From: Polyangia bacterium
Lineage (GTDB): Bacteria > Myxococcota_A > Polyangia > Nannocystales > Nannocystaceae
Assembly: GCA_030430565.1 (NCBI GenBank)
Contig: JAUIKS010000041.1
Span: forward strand, 32,028 to 96,027
Length of the DNA: 64,000 nt
Reading direction: 5' to 3'
Positions within the stretch are counted from its first letter, which is position 1. Each line of letters opens with the position of its first letter. Position numbers and translations under genes: made by a program. The notes under the pieces are model-generated. The model did not search any database. It worked only from the letters and a program-made list of their open reading frames with translations, and had not been told where the DNA came from. Of this stretch, positions 45,263-53,050 are shown piece after piece.

Positions 45263-46639
45263 ATGAACGCAGCGCCCATACGCGTCGAGCTCCGGCGCCT
45301 GCTGATCCTGGCGGTCCCGATCATTGTCTCGCAGCTCGGCTCGATGCTGCTGGGCGTGGTCGACATGCTGATGGTCGGACACGTCGGCGTCGACGCGCTC
45401 GCGGCCGCGTCGCTCGGGGTCGTGTGGACCTGGGGGACCATGGCGATGGGCATGGGCCTGGTGTTCGGGATCGATCCGATCGTCTCGCAGGCCTACGGCG
45501 CGGGCGCGGGCGAGACCTTCGGGCGCGCGGTTCAGCGCGGGCTCGTGCTCGCCGTGCTGGTCAGCATCCCGCTCGCGCGGCTGTGGCTGTGGACCGAGCC
45601 CGCGCTGCTCTACGCCGGGCAGTCGCCCGAGCTCGCCCGCATGGCCCACGAGTACGTCTTGATGCAGCTCCCGGGGCTGCCGACCTTCCTGATCTACATC
45701 GTGCTGCGCCAGAGCCTGCAGGCCCGCGGGATCACGGCGCCGGGGATGTGGGTCGTGCTCGTCGCCAACCTGCTCAACGTCGTCCTCAACCTGTGGTTGA
45801 TCTACGGCGTCACGCTCGGGCCGCTGTCGATCCCGGCGCTCGGGCTGCGCGGCGCCGGCATCGCGACCGGCCTCACCCGCGCCACGCTCGCGCTCGGCCT
45901 GGGGCTGTGGGTCTGGCGCGCCCAGCTGCTCGCGGACGCGTGGCCGCGCTGGCGCTGGCGCGAGGTCCTCGACCCGCGCGGGCTCGGCGAGATCCTGCGC
46001 CACGGCGTCCCCGTCGGGCTGCAATTCTCCTTCGAGATGTGGGCGTTTCAGATCGCGACCTTGCTCGCGGGACAGATCGGCGCGGCCGCGCTCGCGGCCC
46101 ACACGGTGGTGCTCAACCTCGCCTCGCTCTCGTTCATGGTCCCGCTCGGGATCTCGATGGCCGCGACCACGCGCGTGGGCAACCTGCTCGGCGCGGGGCG
46201 TCCTCAACCCGCGCAGCGCTCGGCCTGGGTCGCGCTGGCGCTCGGCTCCGGCGTCATGGCCGTCTCGGCCGCGCTCTTCGTGCTGCTGCGGGGCGCGCTC
46301 CCGCAGCTCTACACCGGCGACGTCGAGGTCGTCACGGTCGCCGCGAGCCTGCTGCCGATCGCGGCCGCGTTTCAGCTGTTCGACGGGACCCAGGTCGTGG
46401 GCGGCGCGATCCTGCGCGCGATGGGCAAGACCGTCGTCGCCGCCTGCTTCCATCTCGTCGCGTTCTACGGGCTCGCGCTGCCGCTCGCCTACTGGCTCGC
46501 GTTCACCCGCGGCCTCGACGTTCCCGGGCTGTGGTGGGGGCTGACGGCGGGTCTCGGGACGCTCGCGGTGTTGTTCGTCGGCTTCGTCGCGCGGCGCGGC
46601 CCGGCGCACGCGCGCGCGCTCGTCGACGCGGACCCGTGA
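45263..46639 (+). CDS. MATE family multidrug/toxin efflux transporter
   Basis: 458 aa with about twelve membrane helices. MATE hallmarks: LAVPIIVSQLGSMLLGVVDM and MVGHVG at the start of the N-lobe, IDPIVSQAYGAGAG, then in the C-lobe GVPVGLQFSFEMWAF, AAHTVVLNLASLSF and ATTRVGNLLGAG. It exports cationic compounds using a sodium or proton gradient; the substrate is unknown. The ATG at 45263 is chosen because the upstream extension (from 45191) is basic and lacks coding character. A TACGTT hexamer (45214-45219) could be its -10 with a leader of about 37 bases. Confidence 0.93.
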   Translation: MNAAPIRVELRRLLILAVPIIVSQLGSMLLGVVDMLMVGHVGVDALAAASLGVVWTWGTMAMGMGLVFGIDPIVSQAYGAGAGETFGRAVQRGLVLAVLVSIPLARLWLWTEPALLYAGQSPELARMAHEYVLMQLPGLPTFLIYIVLRQSLQARGITAPGMWVVLVANLLNVVLNLWLIYGVTLGPLSIPALGLRGAGIATGLTRATLALGLGLWVWRAQLLADAWPRWRWREVLDPRGLGEILRHGVPVGLQFSFEMWAFQIATLLAGQIGAAALAAHTVVLNLASLSFMVPLGISMAATTRVGNLLGAGRPQPAQRSAWVALALGSGVMAVSAALFVLLRGALPQLYTGDVEVVTVAASLLPIAAAFQLFDGTQVVGGAILRAMGKTVVAACFHLVAFYGLALPLAYWLAFTRGLDVPGLWWGLTAGLGTLAVLFVGFVARRGPAHARALVDADP

Positions 46640-46662
46640 GCTGTCACGAGCGCGACGCGGAG

Positions 46663-48828
46663 CTAGTCGTCCGCCCCGCCGAGCTCGATCAGCTCGCCGA
46701 CCCGCCACTCCTCGACCGCGCTGCCGTAGCCGGGGCCGCGCCAGCGCTCGGAGGCGCCGCCGGCGATGTTGTAGCGGGTCGTGTCTCCGGACATGTCGAT
46801 CAGCACATGAAACGCGGGACCGCTGATGATCTCGCGGCCGCCGACCACGGAGAGGCGCATCTGAAACACCGAGACGGGTCCGCCCGGGAGCTCGACCGCC
46901 GGGCTCGAGAGCTTGAGGAAGGCCGGCTCCTTGCCCTGGGTCAGCAGGTTGGCGAAGCGCGCCCGCCGGCGCACCGGCGCGTGCGGGCCCGGCGTGGCGA
47001 GGACCCGCGCGCTCGCCTCCCACGCGCGCGGGAGCAGCGACGCGAGCTCCTCGGCGTCGAGCAGCGCCGGTCGCTCGAGCGCGAGCGCGTGGTCGAGCTC
47101 GGCCTGGATCCCGAGCAGCAGCGCGTGGTTGTCGAGGATCCAGCGCGCGTCCTCGCCGAAGCGGCGCTCGAGCAGCGCCCGGGTCAGCTCGCGGTGCAGC
47201 ACGTGAAAGCGCTCGAGCAGCGCGCCCTCGGCCGGCGCGCGGCGCCAGCCCTGGCGACGCGCCCAGGTCACCAGCGCGCGGGCCGCGGGCGCGTCCGGCA
47301 GGTGCGGCGCCCAGATCGGCAGCAGCCAGGCGGCCATGCGGTCGTACTCGTCGTAGGAGATCCGCACGAGGTCGTCGGGCGCGAGCGTGTTTAACCTGTC
47401 CCCTTCATCATGTGACTCTGAGAGCAGCTCTCGCAGGCGCTCGACGCGGTGCGGCGGCTCGGCGAAGCCGGTCCAGGGGCGCCGCGCCTCGTTCGCGGAC
47501 GCGATGAAGCCCTCCGGCGGATCGACGACGCAGGGGCGCGCGTCCTCATCGAGATCGGGGTCGTCACCCGGCTCGCGCGTCCAGGCGGCGCGGGGCCCCC
47601 AGCTCGCCGGGTCGGCCGCGACGCGCCCGGTCTGCACGTAGCCGATGTGCCCCTCGCGATCGACGAAGGTCGCCGCGAGCGAGATGCACTTCACGCGCCG
47701 GTGCAGCGCGACCAGCTCGTCCACCGAGCGCGCGTCGGCCATGCGCATGAGCGCGTTCAGATCCTCGTGGGTCTCCCGCAGCCCGCGCCAGGCGACGCAG
47801 GGGAGCTCGCCGCCGGCCATCGCGTCGCCGTGGATCGTCCCGCGCTCGCTGTCCCAGAACGTCCACAGCTCCGGCGCTTTGTTTCGCCGGATCGAGACGC
47901 GCTCGGTGCGTCGCCGGAGCGGTCGCCACTCGTCGCCGACCCGCGCCTTCCCCCCCTCGCAGCGCTCGATCCACACGTCGAAGTTGCGCGCGTGCCCGAA
48001 GGTGTAGCTCCAGCCGACGTGGCGGTTGCGCCCCGAGACGATGGTCGGCAAGCCCGGGATCGAGACGCCGTGCTCGTACTCGCCGCTCTCGTACTCGATG
48101 TGCGCGGCGTAGGCGATCGGCGGGAACCGGCCGACCTCCATGTGGAATTCGCCCATCAGCAGCGCGGCGCCGGTGCGGGAGCGCTCGGCCGAGACCGCGA
48201 AGGCGTTCGAGCCCCGCGCGCCGCCGCCGAAGACCTCGCGGATGTACGCCGGCCACGCGACGCCGCGGCCCCGCTCGAGGTCCACGCCGGCCGCGTCGGC
48301 GCCCAGCAGCAGCTCGAGCTGCTCGCGCGTGACCCCGGCGGCGATCAGCTGGCCGATCGACTCCGCGTTGGCCTGCGTGAGCGAGTTGAGGCCGAACCAC
48401 GCGAGCATGCGGTAGACCAGCACGATGTCCTTAAGGCCATAGGGCGCCTGGGGCAGGCCGAGCATCCGCAGCATCGCGCGCCGCCCCCCGCCGACCATCG
48501 CGCCGGCGTTGAAGCCCTCGCAGTAGCGCTCGCCGTGGGCGCGGGTCTCAGCGTTGAGCGCCGCGATCTGATCGTCGAGGTCGAGCGCGAGCCCGAGCCC
48601 TCGCAGCGCGCGGTCGCTGCCGCGGATCACCGGCTCGTCGCCGATCAGCTCCATCAGCCGCCCGCGGCCCGCGAGCGTGATCACCTGGACCTGCACCTGA
48701 CGATCGAGCGCGTGGAAGTAGCCGATCGCCCACGCCGCCTCGTCGCGGTCGCGGACGCGGATCCGCGGGTAGCCCCAGCGGTCGCGCGTGAACGGAATCG
48801 GTCCCTTCGGTCCTGTGAGCGTCGGCAT
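46663..48828 (-). CDS. Penicillin acylase family N-terminal nucleophile hydrolase
   Basis: 721 aa. Family landmarks: GYPRIRVRDRDEAAWAIGYF at the start of the alpha chain, and GSNAFAVSAERSRTGAALL, where Ser207 should become the N-terminal nucleophile of the beta chain after self-cleavage. Then follow GEFHMEVG, FGHARNFDVWIERC, and a C-terminal HVLIDMSGDTTRYNIAGG. Relatives cleave amides such as penicillins or N-acyl-homoserine lactones. No signal peptide is visible, which is unusual since most are periplasmic; it may be cytosolic or the true start may lie elsewhere. It is convergent with the MATE gene. Confidence 0.9.
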   Translation of the reverse strand: MPTLTGPKGPIPFTRDRWGYPRIRVRDRDEAAWAIGYFHALDRQVQVQVITLAGRGRLMELIGDEPVIRGSDRALRGLGLALDLDDQIAALNAETRAHGERYCEGFNAGAMVGGGRRAMLRMLGLPQAPYGLKDIVLVYRMLAWFGLNSLTQANAESIGQLIAAGVTREQLELLLGADAAGVDLERGRGVAWPAYIREVFGGGARGSNAFAVSAERSRTGAALLMGEFHMEVGRFPPIAYAAHIEYESGEYEHGVSIPGLPTIVSGRNRHVGWSYTFGHARNFDVWIERCEGGKARVGDEWRPLRRRTERVSIRRNKAPELWTFWDSERGTIHGDAMAGGELPCVAWRGLRETHEDLNALMRMADARSVDELVALHRRVKCISLAATFVDREGHIGYVQTGRVAADPASWGPRAAWTREPGDDPDLDEDARPCVVDPPEGFIASANEARRPWTGFAEPPHRVERLRELLSESHDEGDRLNTLAPDDLVRISYDEYDRMAAWLLPIWAPHLPDAPAARALVTWARRQGWRRAPAEGALLERFHVLHRELTRALLERRFGEDARWILDNHALLLGIQAELDHALALERPALLDAEELASLLPRAWEASARVLATPGPHAPVRRRARFANLLTQGKEPAFLKLSSPAVELPGGPVSVFQMRLSVVGGREIISGPAFHVLIDMSGDTTRYNIAGGASERWRGPGYGSAVEEWRVGELIELGGADD

Positions 48829-48876
48829 ACGCGCCCGGATGGTGCCGCACTCGCCGCGAGAATGCGAACCCGCGCG

Positions 48877-49836
48877 TTAGTCCACCAGCCACCCGCGCAG
48901 CTGCAAATTCTTAAACGTCCAGCCGTGCGGGCTGACGTGCAGGCCCCAGTCGGCGTCCTCGGTGCCCAGCTCCAGCTCCAGCTGATCCGTCGTGAGCTCC
49001 GGCGTGAAGTACTCCACCGGCCCGGTCACCGTGAAGTCGAGCGCGCCTTCCTTGTACAGCTCGAGGGTCTGCTCGTGGGTGTCCGCGTCGATCCACTGCA
49101 AGACGTGGATCTCGCTGAACTCCTGCCACGGGTAGTTCTTCTTCCACGACTTGTACGACGACGCGCCCATCTCGATGGCGACGCGGCCGTAGTTGAAGGC
49201 GCGGTCGGCCGCGTTGGTCTCGATCCGCGCGCTCGCGCCGATCAGGTAGCGGAGGTAGCTGTTCGGCTGATTCGCCCGCGAAAGGCCGTGCAGGATGTGA
49301 TCCCAGCGCTCCTCGTTGTTCGGCGGGATGTCGGCGCGGAACGGGCCCAGCTCGACATCGTACTCGACCTCGATCCGGCGAAGCGCCGCCCCCGGCTCGC
49401 CGAGCGGCTTGTAGATTCGAAACGGCTCCTCTTCGCTCGCCGTGAAGAACACGCCCGGCAGGTCGAGCAGCAGCTCGTACTCGGGCTCGACCGCGCCCGT
49501 GGTCGCGTCGCCTGACGACGACGACGCGTCGTGCTCCGTGGTCATCACGTCGGCGGTCGTCGCCGCCGCGCTCGAGGTCGGTGAGGAGCTTGCGGACGCG
49601 GTCGACGAAGACGTCGACGAGGAAGACGTCGACGAGGAAGACGTCGACGAGGAAGCGTTCGACGAGGAGCTCGCGGGTGACGAGCCGGATGACGACGCGG
49701 TCGACGTCGACAGCGCTGGCGTCGTCGTCACGCCCGACGACGAGGAGGCCAGCGCGGTCGTCATCTCCTCCGCAGCGTCACCGCACGCGCAGAGCAGCGT
49801 GAGCGCGAGGGGCAGGTGCACATACAATCGATCCAC
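48877..49836 (-). CDS. Lipoprotein with a Ser-rich linker and a lectin/laminarinase-like beta domain
   Basis: 319 aa from a GTG. A very short signal peptide ends in LLCAC (Cys18 likely acylated). Residues 25-110 are almost only Ser, Thr, Ala (partly coded by a DNA tandem repeat). The domain (about 118-319) is beta-rich: EYELLLDLPGVFFTA, RRIEVEYDVELGPFRAD, RVAIEMGASSYKSWKKNYPW, IHVLQWIDADTHEQTLELYK and LHVSPHGWTFKNLQLRGWL. The pattern resembles jelly-roll carbohydrate-binding domains, but I cannot name the family. A near-perfect -10 six bases upstream supports the GTG. Confidence 0.82.
   Translation of the reverse strand: MDRLYVHLPLALTLLCACGDAAEEMTTALASSSSGVTTTPALSTSTASSSGSSPASSSSNASSSTSSSSTSSSSTSSSTASASSSPTSSAAATTADVMTTEHDASSSSGDATTGAVEPEYELLLDLPGVFFTASEEEPFRIYKPLGEPGAALRRIEVEYDVELGPFRADIPPNNEERWDHILHGLSRANQPNSYLRYLIGASARIETNAADRAFNYGRVAIEMGASSYKSWKKNYPWQEFSEIHVLQWIDADTHEQTLELYKEGALDFTVTGPVEYFTPELTTDQLELELGTEDADWGLHVSPHGWTFKNLQLRGWLVD
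49601..49672. repeat. 15-bp tandem repeat GTCGACGAGGAAGAC coding the Ser/Thr linker
   Basis: One 12-base and three 15-base units (the last diverging) within the linker of the lipoprotein at 48877-49836. On the coding strand they give SSSTS-type repeats. Such repeats can change length by slippage and so tune the distance of the domain from the membrane. Confidence 0.75.
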
Positions 49837-49842
49837 GCGGCC

Positions 49843-49848
49843 ACGATA
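49843..49848 (-). promoter_or_regulatory. -10 element TATCGT, leaderless GTG start of the Ser-rich lipoprotein
   Basis: On the minus strand TATCGT is followed by six bases (ggccgc) and the GTG at 49836, the spacing expected if transcription starts at the start codon. Confidence 0.5.
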
Positions 49849-49860
49849 GCACGCAGGGCG

Positions 49861-50463
49861 TTAAAATCGCATCGTCGCGCCGACCCAGGCGCGCTCGCGG
49901 GTGATCCCGAAGCTCGCGGTCGCGCGCGCGCGCTTGTGCTTGCTGCGCTTCACCAGGCCCGCGATCAGCAGGGGTAGCCCCCCCGCCAAGAACACCGCGC
50001 CGAAGGTCGTGAAGTTGACCCCGAGCGCGAGGTACGTGAAGCCCTCCTCCTCGCCGAGCTGTTTGCTGTCGATCAGCATGGCGATCCCCAGGGGCAGCGT
50101 GAGGGCGCCGAGGCCCGTCAGCACGGCGCCGCCGGCGATCATCGGGCCGCTCTTAGACGCGCGCGTCTTCGCCTGTGGGGGGAGGGCGCCTGGCGGCGGA
50201 CCGTGGACGGCTGGAGGGGCCCCGTAGACGATCGGCGCGGGGGCGGGGGTGGCCGTGGGAGCCGGCGCGGGGGCAGGCGCGGGAGCGGGGGCAGGCGCAG
50301 CGGGGCCGGGGGCAGGCGCAGGGGCAGGCGCGGCTGCGGGCGCGCTCGTCGGCGCGGTGGGAGCGGGGCTCGTCGGCGCGGTGGGGGCAGGCGCCGGCGC
50401 GAGCGTCAGCGCAGAGCACACAAACGCGCTGAGAGCCGCGGACGAGTGAGAGACCACGAGCAT
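49861..50463 (-). CDS. Ala/Pro-rich exported membrane protein
   Basis: 200 aa. A signal-like start (ALSAFVCSALTLAPAP) is followed by about 60 residues of Ala/Pro repeats (APAPAP) and a PPxAVHGPPPGALPP segment. Two membrane helices (about 108-132 and 148-170) and a basic tail end in GATMRF. Such Ala/Pro regions span peptidoglycan as rigid rods. Its role is unknown. Low-complexity coding explains a long GC-rich purine bias on the opposite strand. Confidence 0.75.
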   Translation of the reverse strand: MLVVSHSSAALSAFVCSALTLAPAPAPTAPTSPAPTAPTSAPAAAPAPAPAPGPAAPAPAPAPAPAPAPTATPAPAPIVYGAPPAVHGPPPGALPPQAKTRASKSGPMIAGGAVLTGLGALTLPLGIAMLIDSKQLGEEEGFTYLALGVNFTTFGAVFLAGGLPLLIAGLVKRSKHKRARATASFGITRERAWVGATMRF

Positions 50464-50469
50464 GCCCTG

Positions 50470-50475
50470 AGTGTA
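50470..50475 (-). promoter_or_regulatory. -10 element TACACT, leaderless start of the Ala/Pro-rich protein
   Basis: TACACT, then six bases, then the ATG at 50463 (minus strand). The palindrome at 50502-50515 is centred about 45 bases upstream of the predicted transcription start, a usual place for an activator site. Confidence 0.5.
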
Positions 50476-50501
50476 GCGTCAGCGGCACCGGAGCGTGAAG
50501 A

Positions 50502-50515
50502 TGTCCCCGGGGACA
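50502..50515. promoter_or_regulatory. Perfect dyad TGTCCCCGGGGACA, candidate regulator site
   Basis: TGTC-CCCGGG-GACA, a member of the TGTC-N6-GACA set, upstream of the promoter at 50470-50475. It is followed by an A+T-rich aattgaaat. Function is inferred from position and symmetry only. Confidence 0.45.
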
Positions 50516-50647
50516 ATTGAAATCGGGGCCGACGCCCGATCGACCTAGCTCGGTCTCTCGGGCGGCGGCCCCGTCGGGGCTCTTGGCCAGCGTTCACGGA
50601 CGCGTCGCCGCGCCTGGCGGGCGTTCGCGGCGCTTGTTAGCTCGCGG

Positions 50648-50947
50648 CTACACGTCGCGCGCGAGCTTGATGAGCTCGGGCGTGAACGTGCCGCGGATCT
50701 TGATCAGGCTCTTGAAGACGGCGGTCTGCCGCGAGTTGATGTCGGCGCCCTCGGGCGAGAGCAGCTGTCCGCTCACGTGATCGTTCTCGAAGTCATAAAC
50801 CGCGACGTTGCCCTTGCTGGTCTTCTTCGTGCCCTTGAAGGCGGTCGCGTCGTCGTCGGCCGCGCTCGCGCCAGGGCTGGTGGTGGACTCTGGCGCCGGC
50901 GCCAGAACAAGGAGCAGGGCCGCGCCCGCAGTGAGCAAGTGTGACAT
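50648..50947 (-). CDS. Small exported protein of unknown function
   Basis: 99 aa. Start at the ATG 50947, with GGAGGT (50958-50963 on the opposite strand) ten bases upstream. A signal peptide (LLTAGAALLLVLAPAPE) and an acidic spacer lead to a short domain: KGNVAVYDFENDHVSGQLLS, then INSRQTAVFKSLIKIRGTF and PELIKLARDV. Small secreted proteins with a similar V-Y-D-F-E...G-x-L and S-L-I-K-I-R pattern occur in myxobacteria, as far as I recall in gliding or envelope loci, but I cannot assign one. No lipobox. Confidence 0.78.
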   Translation of the reverse strand: MSHLLTAGAALLLVLAPAPESTTSPGASAADDDATAFKGTKKTSKGNVAVYDFENDHVSGQLLSPEGADINSRQTAVFKSLIKIRGTFTPELIKLARDV

Positions 50948-51234
50948 GGTCTTTCGTACCTCCGCGTTTTCAACCGATGAAGTGACAGCGGGGCAGGAGG
51001 CCCGCGCGTCGCTTCTCTGGTGACTACGCGCGGCGTCTCGAGCCGATCTACGCGCCGTCGACAAAATCGTCGGTCGGCGACGCGCGGCGGTCCTCGCGTG
51101 ATTTCGAGCCGGCGCCGCTGTGGTCGCGTGTCCCTCGCCGTGGGTTCAGCGTGCTCACGTGTTCAGCGCCCGGCGCAGGCCCCGTTCGCGCCGTTTATTT
51201 GCCGCGTTAGGGCGGGATTTGCTAGCGGGGGTCA

Positions 51235-52854
51235 GTGGCGAAGAAGTCCAACCGACGCGTCGCGTCCAGCAAGTCGCGCGCGCGCGGTCTGCTCGGCGAC
51301 GTCGCGCGGGGACGGAAGCGCGCCGCGCCGCGAACGGCGAAGTCGAAGACCAAGAAGAAGTCGACCCGCGCGCGCGCGAGCGGGGGGGGTCGCAAGGGTG
51401 CCTCGACGCGCAGCAAGAACCGCAACCGACGGGCTGGCGAGACGCCGCGCGGTCGAGGACGTCGCGAGCCGCTCGACCCGGCGGAGCGCAAGATTCGCAA
51501 CCGGATCGCGCTGCTGATCGGCGTGCTCGCGCTGGTCAACAGCTACGTGTTCCTCTGGCAAGGCGAGGGCTCGCTGTTCAAGCTCGGGGGGCGGCGCGCC
51601 GCGGTGATCGGCGCCGACTCCAGCGGCGCCGCGCTGGGCTCCTTCGCGAGCCCGCGCGACGACGCGTGCTCGGAGGAGCCCGTGCGGATCTTCGACGGCC
51701 TCGAGGACACCCTGCAGCTCGAGACGACGCTCGCGGGCGGGCGCAGCCTCCGGCTCGCGCTCATGGAGCAGGGCGTGACCGGCGAGTCGATCGAGGCGCT
51801 CGAGCGAGCCGTCCGCACCAACATCGACCTCGGGCTGCTCGCCAGCAGCGGCGGCGCGGTCCGGCTCGCGCTCGACCGTGACGGCGAGGTGCTCGCGCTC
51901 GAGGCCGAGCTCGCCGAGGGCCACCTCGTCCAGGCCTGCCGGCAGCAGGGCGAGTACCGCGTGCGCACGATTCAGCACCCGCTCAGCCCGGAGGTCGCGA
52001 CGATCAAGCTCGAGCTGGGCGATGACGCGGACTTGTTCGCGGCGGTGCAGGACGCCGAGGAGCAGCCGGAGCTCGCGGTGATGATCGCCGAGACGCTCGT
52101 GCACGATGTCGACTTCGCGGTCGAGGCGCGGCCGCGTGACCGCGTGACCGTGCTGGTCGAGAAGCGCTTCCTCGGCGCGACCTTTCACCGCTACGGGACC
52201 GTGCTCGCGATCCGCTACGTCGGCGCTGCGGGCCGCTTCGCGTACTACCGCTACGCGGCCGAGGGGGACCGCGCGCGCTACTACGACCGCGCGGGGCGAC
52301 CGGTCCGGCGCGCGCTGAGGCGCACGCCGATGCGCTTTCACCCGGTCCGCGCCGAGGCGCGCGGCATGCTCGAGCCGCTCGTCGAGGTCGTCGAGGGTCG
52401 ACTCGGCGCGATCTATCGCCGCCCGGAGGGCGCGCCCGTGGTCGCGCTCGCCGACGGCCGCGTGCTCGAGGTCTCCGACGACGGCCAGGACGGCGAGGGC
52501 CACACGGTCGAGCTGCTCCACGCCGACGGGACGCGCTCGCGCTACAGCCATCTCAAGCGGCCCTTCGCCAACATCAGCGAGGGCGCCGAGGTCCGTCAGG
52601 GGCAGCTGATCGGCCTGGCGGGGCACTCGGGCAAGACTGCGGTTGATCGCGTGCGCCTGGAGCTCCGCGGCGCGGCCGATTCCTCCGAGGCAGACACGGC
52701 CGCGGAGGCCCTCGAGATCCTCGACCCGATGCGGTGCACGGCGAGCGGCGAGGCGCGGCCGATGTTGATCGGCGAGGCGTTGACCGGCGAGCAGCTCAAG
52801 CGCTTCACGTCGACGATCCGCCCGTGGCGCAGATCGCTGCTGCGCGCCGGGTGA
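51235..52854 (+). CDS. Membrane-anchored M23/LytM-like protein lacking the catalytic zinc ligands
   Basis: 539 aa from a GTG. The first 85 residues are extremely basic (Arg/Lys-rich, cytosolic), followed by one membrane helix (about 93-110). A SPOR-free periplasmic region (about 120-400) leads to a LytM/peptidase M23 fold (about 400-495): VVALADGRVLEVSDDGQDGEGH, VELLHADGTRSRYSHLKRPF, VRQGQLIGLAGHSGKT, VDRVRLELR. Active enzymes need H-x-x-x-D and H-x-H; here the HxH site is RVR and the first site cannot be found, so it should be inactive. Dead LytM proteins such as EnvC and NlpD activate amidases; the same role is possible. The basic tail might bind nucleic acid. Confidence 0.88.
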   Translation: MAKKSNRRVASSKSRARGLLGDVARGRKRAAPRTAKSKTKKKSTRARASGGGRKGASTRSKNRNRRAGETPRGRGRREPLDPAERKIRNRIALLIGVLALVNSYVFLWQGEGSLFKLGGRRAAVIGADSSGAALGSFASPRDDACSEEPVRIFDGLEDTLQLETTLAGGRSLRLALMEQGVTGESIEALERAVRTNIDLGLLASSGGAVRLALDRDGEVLALEAELAEGHLVQACRQQGEYRVRTIQHPLSPEVATIKLELGDDADLFAAVQDAEEQPELAVMIAETLVHDVDFAVEARPRDRVTVLVEKRFLGATFHRYGTVLAIRYVGAAGRFAYYRYAAEGDRARYYDRAGRPVRRALRRTPMRFHPVRAEARGMLEPLVEVVEGRLGAIYRRPEGAPVVALADGRVLEVSDDGQDGEGHTVELLHADGTRSRYSHLKRPFANISEGAEVRQGQLIGLAGHSGKTAVDRVRLELRGAADSSEADTAAEALEILDPMRCTASGEARPMLIGEALTGEQLKRFTSTIRPWRRSLLRAG

Positions 52855-53050
52855 CGACCTCCGCGCGGACTTGCGCGACAGCGATCGGCGCGCGGAGATC
52901 CGCCCTGGCCGCCGCGCGTCACCACCCGCCGGCGCAAAAACATCGGCTCACGCGCGCGATAACGGGGGCGCAAACCTGTCCCGACGCACAAGCGAGAGGC
53001 GACGCTCGACGGCGTCGTGCTACTACTCGGAGCACGGCAGAGAACCGCGC

